Shown one piece after another: positions 1-6,656 of a DNA stretch of 10,806 bases (position 1 is its first letter; each line of letters begins with the position of its first letter). The translations under genes were made by a program, and so were the position numbers. This DNA is from Bradyrhizobium sp. (GTDB taxonomy: Bacteria; Pseudomonadota; Alphaproteobacteria; Rhizobiales; Xanthobacteraceae). The notes under the pieces are model-generated. The model worked only from the letters and a program-made list of their open reading frames with translations. It had not been told where the DNA came from and ran no database searches. The stretch lies in the NCBI GenBank assembly GCA_028290305.1, contig JAQGKC010000293.1:1-10806 (forward strand). The letters are read 5' to 3'.

Positions 1-86
1 GTTGAAAAGAAAGGAAAATGCGCTAGTTCTATGGTACGGATCATTTCTCGGCCCAAGAATCGATTGGACCGACTGGAACTACAAAA

Positions 87-1091
87 GTGATTGAAAACAA
101 GATGTTAGACAGACGCTTCGCTGTGGCGCCCTTGATGGATTGGACCGACCGGCATTGCCGCGTGTTCCACCGCCTGATGACGCGGCGTGCCCGGCTTTAC
201 ACGGAGATGCTGACCACCGGCGCCATCATTCATGGCGACCGCCGGCGTCTGCTGGGATTCGATGCCAGCGAACACCCCGTTGCGCTGCAACTTGGCGGCT
301 CGGACCCATGCGATCTCGCGACAGCTGCGAAAATCGGCGAGGATTTCGGCTACGACGAAATCAATCTCAATGTTGGCTGCCCGTCGGACCGCGTAAAGGA
401 TGGCCGTTTTGGCGCTTGCCTGATGGCAGAGCCGGCGCTTGTCGCTAGAGGCGTTCATGCCATGAAACGCGCGGTGAGAATCCCGGTCACGGTCAAGTGC
501 CGGATCGGCATCGACGATCAGGATCCGGAAATGGCGCTGGACACATTGGCACGCAGCGTCGTCGCCGCCGGCGTGGATGCGTTGATCGTCCACGCCCGCA
601 AAGCCTGGCTCAATGGATTGTCGCCGAAGGAAAATCGTGACATCCCGCCGCTCGATTACGACAGGGTATACCGGCTGAAGGCCTCGTTGCCTGATGTGCC
701 GATCATCATCAATGGCGGCATCGCAAGCCTTGCCGAGGCCAGACAGCATCTTGGCTTTGTCGATGGCGTCATGCTGGGGCGTGCCGCCTATCAGGAGCCG
801 TGGCGGTTGCTGACGGTCGATCCCGAACTATTCGGCGAGGCGTCGCCGCGCGCCACGATGAAGGACGTGTTCGAGGCCATGATGCCCTATATCGAGGACC
901 AGCTCGGGCAAGGCACGCGATTGCATTCGATCACGCGGCATTTCGTTGGCGCGTTTCACGGGGTACCGGGCGCGCGGGCGTTCCGCCGTCACCTCGCCGA
1001 GAACGGCGTCAAGCCCGGTGCCGGCGTGAATGCTCTGCGCGATGCGATGGCGATGGTCGAGAACCGCGTTGTGGTCTCGATAGCGGCGTAA
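87..1091 (+). CDS. dusA: tRNA-dihydrouridine synthase A (DusA)
   Basis: FMN-dependent enzyme that reduces specific uridines in the tRNA D-loop to dihydrouridine (U20/U20a for the DusA group), using NAD(P)H in the cytoplasm. The 334-residue protein shows the Dus TIM-barrel signatures in order: an N-terminal FAVAPLMDWTDRHCR segment (residues 11-25), NVGCPSDRV with the likely catalytic cysteine at C98, followed by GRFGACLM, then KCRIGIDD, IVHARKAW, and the flavin-phosphate loops INGGI and VDGVMLGRAAY. 'GRFGACLM' and 'RKAWLNGLSPKENR' are typical of DusA rather than DusB or DusC. Length fits the family. The GTG at 87 has a GGAA eight bases upstream; an in-frame ATG at 102 (MLDRRF) is an equally plausible start and loses only five residues. 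It converges with the protease gene on the other strand. Function is confident from motifs; the exact start is not. Confidence 0.95.
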   Translation: MIENKMLDRRFAVAPLMDWTDRHCRVFHRLMTRRARLYTEMLTTGAIIHGDRRRLLGFDASEHPVALQLGGSDPCDLATAAKIGEDFGYDEINLNVGCPSDRVKDGRFGACLMAEPALVARGVHAMKRAVRIPVTVKCRIGIDDQDPEMALDTLARSVVAAGVDALIVHARKAWLNGLSPKENRDIPPLDYDRVYRLKASLPDVPIIINGGIASLAEARQHLGFVDGVMLGRAAYQEPWRLLTVDPELFGEASPRATMKDVFEAMMPYIEDQLGQGTRLHSITRHFVGAFHGVPGARAFRRHLAENGVKPGAGVNALRDAMAMVENRVVVSIAA

Positions 1092-1104
1092 CACTCTTTA
1101 ATTT

Positions 1105-1138
1105 GAGCGTGTTCTAAACGCAAACCCGGATCATGCTC
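1105..1138. repeat. imperfect inverted repeat between convergent genes
   Basis: GAGCGTGTTC (1105-1114) and GATCATGCTC (1129-1138) are inverted arms with two mismatches, separated by 14 bases. The element fills most of the gap between the dusA stop and the stop codon of the convergent gene. The GAGCATGATCC arm (read on the minus strand) resembles the start of a short dispersed palindromic repeat that I recall as common in Bradyrhizobium/Rhodopseudomonas intergenic DNA; that link is memory-based. It could serve as a weak bidirectional terminator, but there is no T-tract of note. Confidence 0.4.
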
Positions 1139-1650
1139 TAGGGATAGCCGTGCAGCATCAACCTGTCGGCGCGCACTTCCCAGCTTTCCAGCCGATCCAA
1201 GAAGCTCATGCCGAGCAGGTTGGTCTTCATTTGTCCGTGCGGCACCACGAGCGCCGGTACCGAACGCTCGACGAGCTTGCCGATCGCCAGGCGGTCGAGT
1301 GTCAGCCGGGCCGCTTTGGTATGTCCGCCGGCGGTCTCGACGTCGACGTCATATTCGAGCAGCTCCAGCGGCAGCCCTGCGGCCTTTGCCGTCTCATAGG
1401 TCAGTACGACCGAGGTCGCACCGGTATCGATCACCATCGGGGCGCTGACGCCGTTGATTTTGGCGTGCAGCGAGAATTCACCGGCCTGTCCGCGTGAGAT
1501 CTGCACGGCGCGCGCCGGCGGCGTGGCCCGCTTGCGCAGCAACTCCGAGACGGTGTTGCTCGCACGCGCGATCTGGTTGGGATCGCCATAGGCGACCACG
1601 GCACCGGCGGTCGCTATCAGGACGAGCAAGACGAGTAGAACGCGGCTCAT
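1138..1650 (-). CDS. membrane-anchored retropepsin-like aspartic protease (TIGR02281 type)
   Basis: A 170-residue protein with one N-terminal hydrophobic segment (about residues 3-21), then a linker and a single retropepsin-like domain. The catalytic motif is D75-T76-G77 within 'MVIDTGATSVVL', followed by the family-typical 'NLLGMSFLDRLESWEV' near the C-terminus. Having only one DTG per chain, the family is expected to act as a homodimer, with the domain on the periplasmic side of the inner membrane. Physiological substrates of these bacterial proteins are largely unknown. The ATG at 1650 is preceded by GAGAGG at suitable spacing. It is the last gene of a leftward cluster, 31 bp after the DUF1289 gene. 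The fold is well supported; actual proteolysis is inferred from the motif. Confidence 0.88.
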   Translation of the reverse strand: MSRVLLVLLVLIATAGAVVAYGDPNQIARASNTVSELLRKRATPPARAVQISRGQAGEFSLHAKINGVSAPMVIDTGATSVVLTYETAKAAGLPLELLEYDVDVETAGGHTKAARLTLDRLAIGKLVERSVPALVVPHGQMKTNLLGMSFLDRLESWEVRADRLMLHGYP

Positions 1651-1681
1651 AGCGGACCTCTCGCGTAGATGTATCCGTTGA

Positions 1682-1888
1682 TCAGTCGGCCTTTGGACCG
1701 GCCATCTCGGGCTGAACCAGTCCGGCGTCGGCCATGCGTGCCGCGAGCTGCGTCATCACCGCGTGCCGCTCGGCGCTGTCCATCCGGTGCCAGCGCGCAA
1801 TCTCCGGCAGCGTGCGTCCGCAGCCGAGACAGAGGCTGGTTCTGGGATCGATCATACAGACTGCGATGCACGGCGTTTCTTTGCTCAT
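1682..1888 (-). CDS. DUF1289 family small cysteine-motif protein
   Basis: A 68-residue protein of the DUF1289 type. Four cysteines (C7, C11, C20, C23) form the pattern CxxxC-x8-CxxC, followed by the conserved GRTLPEIxxW segment (residues 24-33). This arrangement suggests binding of zinc or another metal, but no function has been shown from sequence. There is no signal peptide or membrane segment, so it is probably cytoplasmic. The ATG at 1888 has no obvious Shine-Dalgarno sequence; expression may depend on transcription and translation from the kinase gene that ends 44 bp upstream. It is followed after 31 bp by the aspartic protease gene, so the three genes probably form one transcription unit. 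Confidence 0.88.
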   Translation of the reverse strand: MSKETPCIAVCMIDPRTSLCLGCGRTLPEIARWHRMDSAERHAVMTQLAARMADAGLVQPEMAGPKAD

Positions 1889-1932
1889 AGAGGGATAGGA
1901 AATGGTTTTGGTCCCTTGCGCAAGCGCTCCAG

Positions 1933-3537
1933 TTACAATCCGGTGCCGGCGCTCATGATCGGTTTGTTGCGCGCCCGGCGCCTCTCATCGGTGGTGACAA
2001 CGCTGACGGTTTCTGGCTGAAGCGGCGGAGCCTCCTCGGTCATCGGAGCCAGCGCGGACATCACACGCTCCGGCGGGAAGGTGACGATGACTTCGGTACC
2101 GATACGAAGCTTCGACTTCAGCGTGAATGTGCCGCCATGCATGTCGATCAGGCTTTTTGCGATCGGCAGCCCGAGGCCCGCGCCTTGCTCGGCGGATTTG
2201 ATCGAATTGGAGCCCTGGCCGAACGAGGCGAGCACGATGGGGATTTCATCTTCGGCGATGCCGGAGCCGGTGTCCTTGACGCTCAGATATTGTCCGCCCG
2301 ATGCCGTCCATCCCACTTTCAGCCAGATCTCCCCGCTCTGGGGGGTGAACTTGATGGAATTCGACAGCAGATTGAGCACGATCTGGCGTGTCGCGCGCTC
2401 ATCGCCCCAAATTCGCGGCATGCCCTGCTCGAACACCTCGTGGATGGTGATGCCGCGGCTGGACGCACGCAGCTTCAGCAAATGATGGCAGTCGGCGACG
2501 ACATGCACGAGCGACACCGCTTCTTCATTGAGTTCGTACCTGCCGGCTTCGATCCGCGACAGGTCGAGAATTTCATTGATGAGATTGAGCAGATGCACGC
2601 CCGAATTGTGAATATCCGACGAATATTCCTTGTAAACCGGCACGGCGTGACCGCCGAAGATTTCGCTCTTCATCACCTCGGAAAATCCGAGGATCGCATT
2701 CAGCGGCGTTCGCAACTCGTGGCTCATTTGCGCGAGAAACCGTGACTTCGCGACATTGGCGGATTCGGCGCGATGCCGGGCCTCATCGGAGATCGATTTC
2801 GCCTGCTCGAGCTCACCGATCAGCGCATCTTTTTCGGCGCGCGCTTCCAGCGTTGCCAGCGTCGTCGAATGCAGACGATGGGCGAGCAGCGCAAAATACC
2901 CCTCGGCGGCGAGCGCGAGCAGTGCGAGCACGTAATTGTCGAACGTACCGCTCAGCACGAAATTCAGCGCCATCGCCACCGTGACCGGCGCGGTGGCCGC
3001 AAGTGCGGCGATGGGCAGGTTTGCCGCGAGCATGCTCGATACCGCGATCACCAGCAGCATCAGGAACATCATCAGCGTGTTGGAGACCACATCGATGCTG
3101 GCTGGATGGATCAGGATCGCCGTCCAGCACAGACCGTAAATCAGATCGAGCAAGACAAAACGCGTTCGCCACTTGCGGGTTGCGGTGAGCGAGAGCGGCT
3201 CGCTAAGGAACCTGGCGCAATTGCGGATGATGGCGGCATGAATGCAGAGCATGCCGCAGGTCCAGACCGCCGCCGATACCGGCTGCATCCACAAGCCGAA
3301 CAGCAGGCCGGTCGCTACTACAAGCAGCATCACAACGTATGATGCCGACAAGCGCGTCTGGGCATATTGCCGGAGCAGTTCCCGATCGAAAGCGGGGCGA
3401 GTACCGCTGGTCGACGTTAACCGGTCGCGGGCTTCGCGGACCCGCTGCGCGGCGGCACGGCGATTAACGGCCGGAGCTGCAATCGGCGTCTCGGCCGGAA
3501 GCTGAACAACTTCTGGCTTATCGGCGGGTTTACTCAT
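1933..3537 (-). CDS. DivJ/PleC-type integral membrane sensor histidine kinase
   Basis: A 534-residue hybrid-free histidine kinase. Numbering from the ATG at 3537: a hydrophilic, Ala/Arg-rich N-terminus (1-60); about six hydrophobic segments between residues 64 and 221; a short coiled-coil-like linker (225-262); HisKA with phosphoacceptor H273 in 'MSHELRTPLNAILGFSEVM'; then HATPase_c with N box NLLSNSIKFT (389-398), G1 box DTGSG (422-426) and G2 box GAGLGL (452-457). The 'YSSDIHNSGVHLLNLINEI' helix after the H box resembles the DivJ/PleC/PdhS kinases that act on DivK in alphaproteobacterial cell-cycle control, and the six-helix sensor without a PAS domain is more DivJ-like. A TTG at 3549 could extend the frame by four residues, but the AGGA at 3551-3554 leaves no room for it; it lies 13 bases from the ATG. 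No receiver domain is present, so the partner regulator lies elsewhere. Kinase identity is sure; cell-cycle role is inference. Confidence 0.92.
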   Translation of the reverse strand: MSKPADKPEVVQLPAETPIAAPAVNRRAAAQRVREARDRLTSTSGTRPAFDRELLRQYAQTRLSASYVVMLLVVATGLLFGLWMQPVSAAVWTCGMLCIHAAIIRNCARFLSEPLSLTATRKWRTRFVLLDLIYGLCWTAILIHPASIDVVSNTLMMFLMLLVIAVSSMLAANLPIAALAATAPVTVAMALNFVLSGTFDNYVLALLALAAEGYFALLAHRLHSTTLATLEARAEKDALIGELEQAKSISDEARHRAESANVAKSRFLAQMSHELRTPLNAILGFSEVMKSEIFGGHAVPVYKEYSSDIHNSGVHLLNLINEILDLSRIEAGRYELNEEAVSLVHVVADCHHLLKLRASSRGITIHEVFEQGMPRIWGDERATRQIVLNLLSNSIKFTPQSGEIWLKVGWTASGGQYLSVKDTGSGIAEDEIPIVLASFGQGSNSIKSAEQGAGLGLPIAKSLIDMHGGTFTLKSKLRIGTEVIVTFPPERVMSALAPMTEEAPPLQPETVSVVTTDERRRARNKPIMSAGTGL

Positions 3538-3637
3538 CAAACAACACAAATCCTGCCCGCGGACCGCGCGAGCTTTTGCATTGTCTATCTCTGGCGCTAA
3601 AACATTAAGACCTGCCTTAAAGAGCGAGAGAATTACG

Positions 3638-3652
3638 TTAACGGGAGGTTAA
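3638..3652. promoter_or_regulatory. candidate CtrA box (TTAA-N7-TTAA)
   Basis: TTAA (3638-3641), seven bases, TTAA (3649-3652) is an exact match to the consensus recognised by the cell-cycle regulator CtrA in alphaproteobacteria. It lies about 100 bp upstream of the kinase ATG, in the 142-bp gap behind the dehydrogenase gene. Another TTAA follows at 3654-3657, forming the perfect palindrome GGTTAAATTAACC (3647-3659). A near-match pair with eight-base spacing lies at 3605-3620. Binding is inferred only from the consensus. Confidence 0.5.
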
Positions 3653-3668
3653 ATTAACCGGTTCCGCC

Positions 3669-3681
3669 GACCTCAGAGGTC
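3669..3681. repeat. short palindrome at the end of the dehydrogenase gene
   Basis: GACCTC (3669-3674) and GAGGTC (3676-3681) are perfect inverted arms around one central base. It overlaps the stop codon of the leftward dehydrogenase. The one-base centre is too tight for a normal hairpin loop, so a terminator role is doubtful; it may be a protein-binding palindrome or chance. Confidence 0.25.
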
Positions 3682-4549
3682 AGCGCTCCAGCCGCGCCAG
3701 CAGGCTCGATGTATCCCACCGCTTGCCGCCCATTTTCTCGACCTCCGAATAGAACGCATCGACCAGCGCGGTGACCGGCAGGCTGGCCCCGTTGCGCCGC
3801 GCTTCGGCAAGACAAATCGAGAGATCCTTGCGCATCCACTCGACCGCGAAGCCGAAATCGAATTTGCCCTCGTTCATGGTCTTGTAACGGTTTTCCATCT
3901 GCCAGGACTGGGCGGCGCCTTTGGAGATGGTGTCGATGACGGCTGGGACGTCCAACCCTGCCTTCTTTGCAAAATGAATTCCTTCCGACAGTGCCTCGAC
4001 CAATCCGGCAATGCAGATCTGATTGACCATCTTGGTCAGCTGCCCGGAGCCCGCGGGCCCGAGCCGTTTGCACATCCGGGCATAGGCTGCGATCACCGGT
4101 TCTGCAGCCGCATAGGCGTCTTCGCTGCCGCCGCACATGACAGTCAATACGCCGTTCTCCGCGCCGGCTTGCCCGCCGGACACCGGCGCGTCGATGAATT
4201 TGAAGCCGCGTTTGGTCGCCTCGGCGTCAAGCTCGCGGGCGATTTCGGCTGATGCGGTGGTGTGATCGACGAAGATCGCGCCTTTTTTGATGCCCGCGAA
4301 CGCACCGTCGGCACCAAGGGTGACTGCGCGCAAATCATTGTCGTTACCGACACAGGCCATGACAAAGTCCTGGCCCTCGGCGGCGGCCTTTGGCGTCGGC
4401 GCGGTGCGTCCGCCGAATTTATCGGCCCACTCTTTCGCCTTGGCCGGCGTCCGGTTGAATACCGTCACCTCGTGGCCACCTTTTTTCACCAAATGTCCTG
4501 CCATGGGGAAGCCCATGACGCCGAGACCGAGAAAAGCGACTTTAGCCAT
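3680..4549 (-). CDS. NAD(P)-dependent beta-hydroxyacid dehydrogenase (3-hydroxyisobutyrate / tartronate semialdehyde reductase type)
   Basis: A 289-residue soluble dehydrogenase of the GarR/MmsB family, which oxidises or reduces beta-hydroxyacids with NAD(P). The N-terminus carries the Rossmann motif GLGVMGFPMAGHL (residues 8-20), the substrate-binding segment DAPVSGGQAGAENG (120-133), and the catalytic-lysine segment GSGQLTKMVNQ with K173. 'VGNDNDLRAVTLG' (67-79) is typical of the family. The chosen ATG at 4549 gives the normal MAKVAFLGLG start and has AAGG about nine bases upstream; a longer in-frame version from 4627 would add 26 unconserved residues. The usual family Asn after the glycine motif is His here (AGH). 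Exact substrate cannot be read from the sequence, so valine catabolism and glyoxylate metabolism are both possible. It stands divergent from the VOC gene. Confidence 0.9.
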   Translation of the reverse strand: MAKVAFLGLGVMGFPMAGHLVKKGGHEVTVFNRTPAKAKEWADKFGGRTAPTPKAAAEGQDFVMACVGNDNDLRAVTLGADGAFAGIKKGAIFVDHTTASAEIARELDAEATKRGFKFIDAPVSGGQAGAENGVLTVMCGGSEDAYAAAEPVIAAYARMCKRLGPAGSGQLTKMVNQICIAGLVEALSEGIHFAKKAGLDVPAVIDTISKGAAQSWQMENRYKTMNEGKFDFGFAVEWMRKDLSICLAEARRNGASLPVTALVDAFYSEVEKMGGKRWDTSSLLARLER

Positions 4550-4716
4550 GTTTGCAACCTTGGGGTTTCGCCGGTCTACTGGATTGACCGGTCTATATGC
4601 TGGAAATGGGGCGATGGGCTGGTTCAATCCTCGAAACCGGCCCCGTCAAAGATGCGGAACCCGTACAATAAACCCTGCAGCATGAAGGGCAACGCCTCCG
4701 TTTGGCGAGCGGGCAC

Positions 4717-4761
4717 GGTTTAGTGCTAGCAAGGTTTAGTGCTAGCAAGGTTTAGTGCTAG
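4717..4761. repeat. 16-bp tandem repeat, 2.8 copies
   Basis: The unit GGTTTAGTGCTAGCAA occurs perfectly at 4717-4732 and 4733-4748, and its first 13 bases again at 4749-4761. The unit includes the palindrome GCTAGC. The array lies 66-110 bp upstream of the VOC start codon in the divergent intergenic region. The diverged end of the third copy produces TAGAAT (4759-4764), which could serve as a -10 element, but no good -35 is seen. Confidence 0.85.
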
Positions 4762-4792
4762 AATGCCTGCAAGACAATCAAACAAGATCAAA

Positions 4793-4816
4793 GCAAAATA
4801 ACGGGCAAAATAACGG
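4793..4816. repeat. 12-bp tandem duplication before the VOC ribosome binding site
   Basis: GCAAAATAACGG is present twice, back to back (4793-4804 and 4805-4816). The second copy runs into GGGAG (4815-4819), the probable Shine-Dalgarno sequence of the VOC gene, so the duplication lies in the probable 5' untranslated region. Confidence 0.85.
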
Positions 4817-4826
4817 GAGCAACACG

Positions 4827-5216
4827 ATGAGCGTAGGCGTGCTCGATCATTTCAATATCCGGACCCGGAAGCTCGGCGACACGGTTCGGTTCTACGAGGA
4901 GGTTCTGGATCTCAAGAAGGGCGATCGGCCGAACTTCTCGTTTCCCGGGGCCTGGATGTACAGCGAAGGCAAACCGGTGGTTCACCTCGTCGATATTTCG
5001 CAGACCGACGAGCAACAGAAACCCGATTCCGGCGTTGTCCATCATGTTGCCTTCGCGAGCCGCGGTTTTGCCGGCATGAAGCAGCGGCTTAAGTCCAAAG
5101 GCTTGCCGTTTGATGTCCGGGAGGTGCCGGGCGTCGACGTCTGGCAGATTTTCGTCACCGACCCCAACGGCGTGATGATTGAACTCAACTATGACACAGC
5201 CAAAGAGCAGCTCTGA
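4827..5216 (+). CDS. VOC family (glyoxalase/dioxygenase fold) protein
   Basis: A 129-residue single-module vicinal-oxygen-chelate protein, probably cytoplasmic and dimeric. Both beta-alpha-beta-beta-beta repeats are visible: LDHFNIRTRKLGDTVRFYEE with H8 at the start, and VVHHVAFASRGFAGMKQRL with H72/H73, ending in FVTDPNGVMIELNY with E119. H8, H73 and E119 are at the positions used for divalent metal binding in the family. VOC proteins include glyoxalase I, ring-cleavage dioxygenases, epimerases and drug-resistance proteins; nothing here decides between these. The ATG at 4827 is chosen because GGGAG lies seven bases upstream; an in-frame extension to 4755 would encode a Q/N-rich stretch made from the repeats and is unlikely. 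A possible terminator hairpin follows. Confidence 0.88.
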   Translation: MSVGVLDHFNIRTRKLGDTVRFYEEVLDLKKGDRPNFSFPGAWMYSEGKPVVHLVDISQTDEQQKPDSGVVHHVAFASRGFAGMKQRLKSKGLPFDVREVPGVDVWQIFVTDPNGVMIELNYDTAKEQL

Positions 5217-5219
5217 GGG

Positions 5220-5236
5220 GCGGGATGCCATCCCGC
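5220..5236 (+). terminator. possible hairpin terminator after the VOC gene
   Basis: GCGGGAT (5220-5226) pairs perfectly with ATCCCGC (5230-5236) around a GCC loop, four bases after the stop codon. There is no run of T after it, so factor-independent termination is uncertain; it may only stabilise the 3' end. Confidence 0.4.
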
Positions 5237-5290
5237 TGTGCGGGCCTGATGCCGCATAAGGGCGGGTATCCTTTCTTGCAGGATCGCTCT

Positions 5291-5332
5291 ATGTCTCGCC
5301 GTCGGATGTGGGCACCAGGAGATATGCCTTGA
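5291..5332 (+). CDS. possible 13-residue leader peptide upstream of mrp
   Basis: An ATG at 5291 opens a 13-codon frame (MSRRRMWAPGDMP). AGGA at 5280-5283 lies seven bases upstream, a good Shine-Dalgarno spacing. Its TGA stop (5330-5332) overlaps the presumed TTG start of mrp (5329-5331). The geometry would allow translational coupling. No homologue is recognised, and a frame this short can occur by chance. Confidence 0.25.
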   Translation: MSRRRMWAPGDMP

Positions 5333-6471
5333 GCGTGACGCAGCAACAGGTTCTCGATGCTCTGGCCAAGGTGATGTCGCCGCGCGGCGTCGCCTTGACC
5401 AATGCCGGCGTGTTGTCGGCAGTATCAGCCAATGATGGCAAGGTGTTTTTCTCGATCAATGTCGATGCCGCCGAGGCCCGCGCCTGGGAAGGCGTTCGGG
5501 CCGAGGCCGAAGCGGCCGTACGCGCCATCCCCGGCGTCACCATGGCCATGATCGCGCTCACCGCCGAACGCAAGGCCGGTTCCGCGGCGCCGCAGTCGCC
5601 GCCACCGCATCGCCACGCGCAAGGTGTGCCGCACGTCTCATCGCATCGTCCGCCGCCCCAACCTGGTGCGGGCTCGCCGATGTCGAAGCAGGCAGAAATC
5701 CCCGGAATTTCCGCCGTCATTGCGGTGGCCTCCGGCAAGGGCGGCGTCGGAAAATCGACCACGGCGCTCAATCTGGCACTGGGCTTGCGCGATCTCGGTT
5801 TGCGCGTCGGCCTGCTCGACGCCGATATTTATGGGCCGTCGGTACCGAGGCTGACCGGCATTCGCGAGAAGCCGAAGCTGAACGACGACAAGAAAATGAT
5901 TCCGATTCAGCGTTTCGGTCTTGCGATCATGTCGATCGGTTTCCTGGTCGAGGAGGAGACCGCGATGATCTGGCGCGGACCGATGGTGATGTCGGCCATC
6001 ACCCAGATGCTGCGGGACGTCGCATGGGGCACGCTCGATGTTCTTGTGGTCGACATGCCTCCCGGCACCGGCGACGCGCAGCTCACGCTGGCGCAGAACG
6101 TACCGCTCAAGGGCGCGATCATCATTTCGACGCCGCAGGATCTTTCCCTGATCGATGCGCGGCGCGGGCTTGCGATGTTCAAGAAGGTCAACGTGCCGGT
6201 ACTCGGCATTGTCGAGAATATGAGCTATTTCCAGTGCCCGCATTGCGGTACGCGATCGGATATCTTCGGTCACGGCGGAGCGCGGCACGAGGCGGAGCGG
6301 CTTGGCGTGCCGTTTTTGGGCGAGATCCCGCTGCACATGTCGATTCGCGCCATGTCGGATTCGGGCACGCCGGTCGTGGAGAGCGAGCCCGATGGTCCCT
6401 ACGCGGCGATCTACCGGGCGATCGGTACAAAGGTCCGCGATCAGCTTCAGGGCGTTATCGCAGCGGCCTGA
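5329..6471 (+). CDS. mrp: Mrp/ApbC/NBP35-family iron-sulfur cluster carrier ATPase
   Basis: A 380-residue cytoplasmic P-loop ATPase thought to hold and deliver Fe-S clusters to apoproteins. Domain order: a DUF59/MIP18-like N-terminal domain (about 1-82); a flexible linker rich in Pro, His, Ala and Ser (about 84-118); then the Mrp ATPase domain with the deviant Walker A GKGGVGKS (136-143), switch I DADIYGPSVPR, Walker B-like VVDMPPGTGD, and the cluster-binding CPHC motif (C303, C306) in MSYFQCPHCG. All key residues are present. No ATG lies near the start. TTG at 5329 is chosen because AGGAGA (5317-5322) ends six to seven bases upstream; GTG at 5308 (+7 residues) and GTG at 5335 fit less well. 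Function is confident; the start is moderately sure. Confidence 0.95.
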   Translation: MSVTQQQVLDALAKVMSPRGVALTNAGVLSAVSANDGKVFFSINVDAAEARAWEGVRAEAEAAVRAIPGVTMAMIALTAERKAGSAAPQSPPPHRHAQGVPHVSSHRPPPQPGAGSPMSKQAEIPGISAVIAVASGKGGVGKSTTALNLALGLRDLGLRVGLLDADIYGPSVPRLTGIREKPKLNDDKKMIPIQRFGLAIMSIGFLVEEETAMIWRGPMVMSAITQMLRDVAWGTLDVLVVDMPPGTGDAQLTLAQNVPLKGAIIISTPQDLSLIDARRGLAMFKKVNVPVLGIVENMSYFQCPHCGTRSDIFGHGGARHEAERLGVPFLGEIPLHMSIRAMSDSGTPVVESEPDGPYAAIYRAIGTKVRDQLQGVIAAA

Positions 6472-6482
6472 GCCTGCTCCCC

Positions 6483-6498
6483 CGCATAGGCATATGCG
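6483..6498 (+). terminator. weak hairpin after mrp
   Basis: CGCATA (6483-6488) and TATGCG (6493-6498) pair around a GGCA tetraloop, twelve bases after the mrp stop. A modest T-containing stretch follows (ACTTTCGTTTAAT). It is short and could be chance, but its position suits a transcript end. Confidence 0.3.
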
Positions 6499-6656
6499 AC
6501 TTTCGTTTAATCGTTGCAGTCATGCCTTTGTCGCGTTTTCGTCGCCGAACTTACGTGTTAAAGCCCCCGCCAGAGCGCTTCGGTTGATGCGAAATTTGCT
6601 TCTCCGAGAGAAATGCTCAGGAAATCCGGGAAACGCCCCAATGAGGAGATGCCTGA

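Noticed and set aside
105..749. Long open frame on the minus strand inside dusA
   Set aside because: Lies wholly within a confident gene; composition is the usual shadow of high-GC coding DNA and no family motif is seen.
2137..2745. 202-codon plus-strand frame opposite the histidine kinase
   Set aside because: Antisense to the conserved catalytic domains of the kinase; no recognisable motif and no ribosome site.
3654..4136. 160-codon minus-strand frame overlapping the dehydrogenase
   Set aside because: Different phase of the same strand within a gene with full family motifs; Arg/Cys-rich, shadow-like composition.
4717..4816. Tandem repeats as a possible CRISPR array
   Set aside because: Units are directly adjacent with no spacers, too short, and no cas genes are nearby.
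5638..6336. 232-codon minus-strand frame opposite mrp
   Set aside because: Covers the Mrp ATPase domain in antisense; Arg/His-rich shadow translation without domain similarity.
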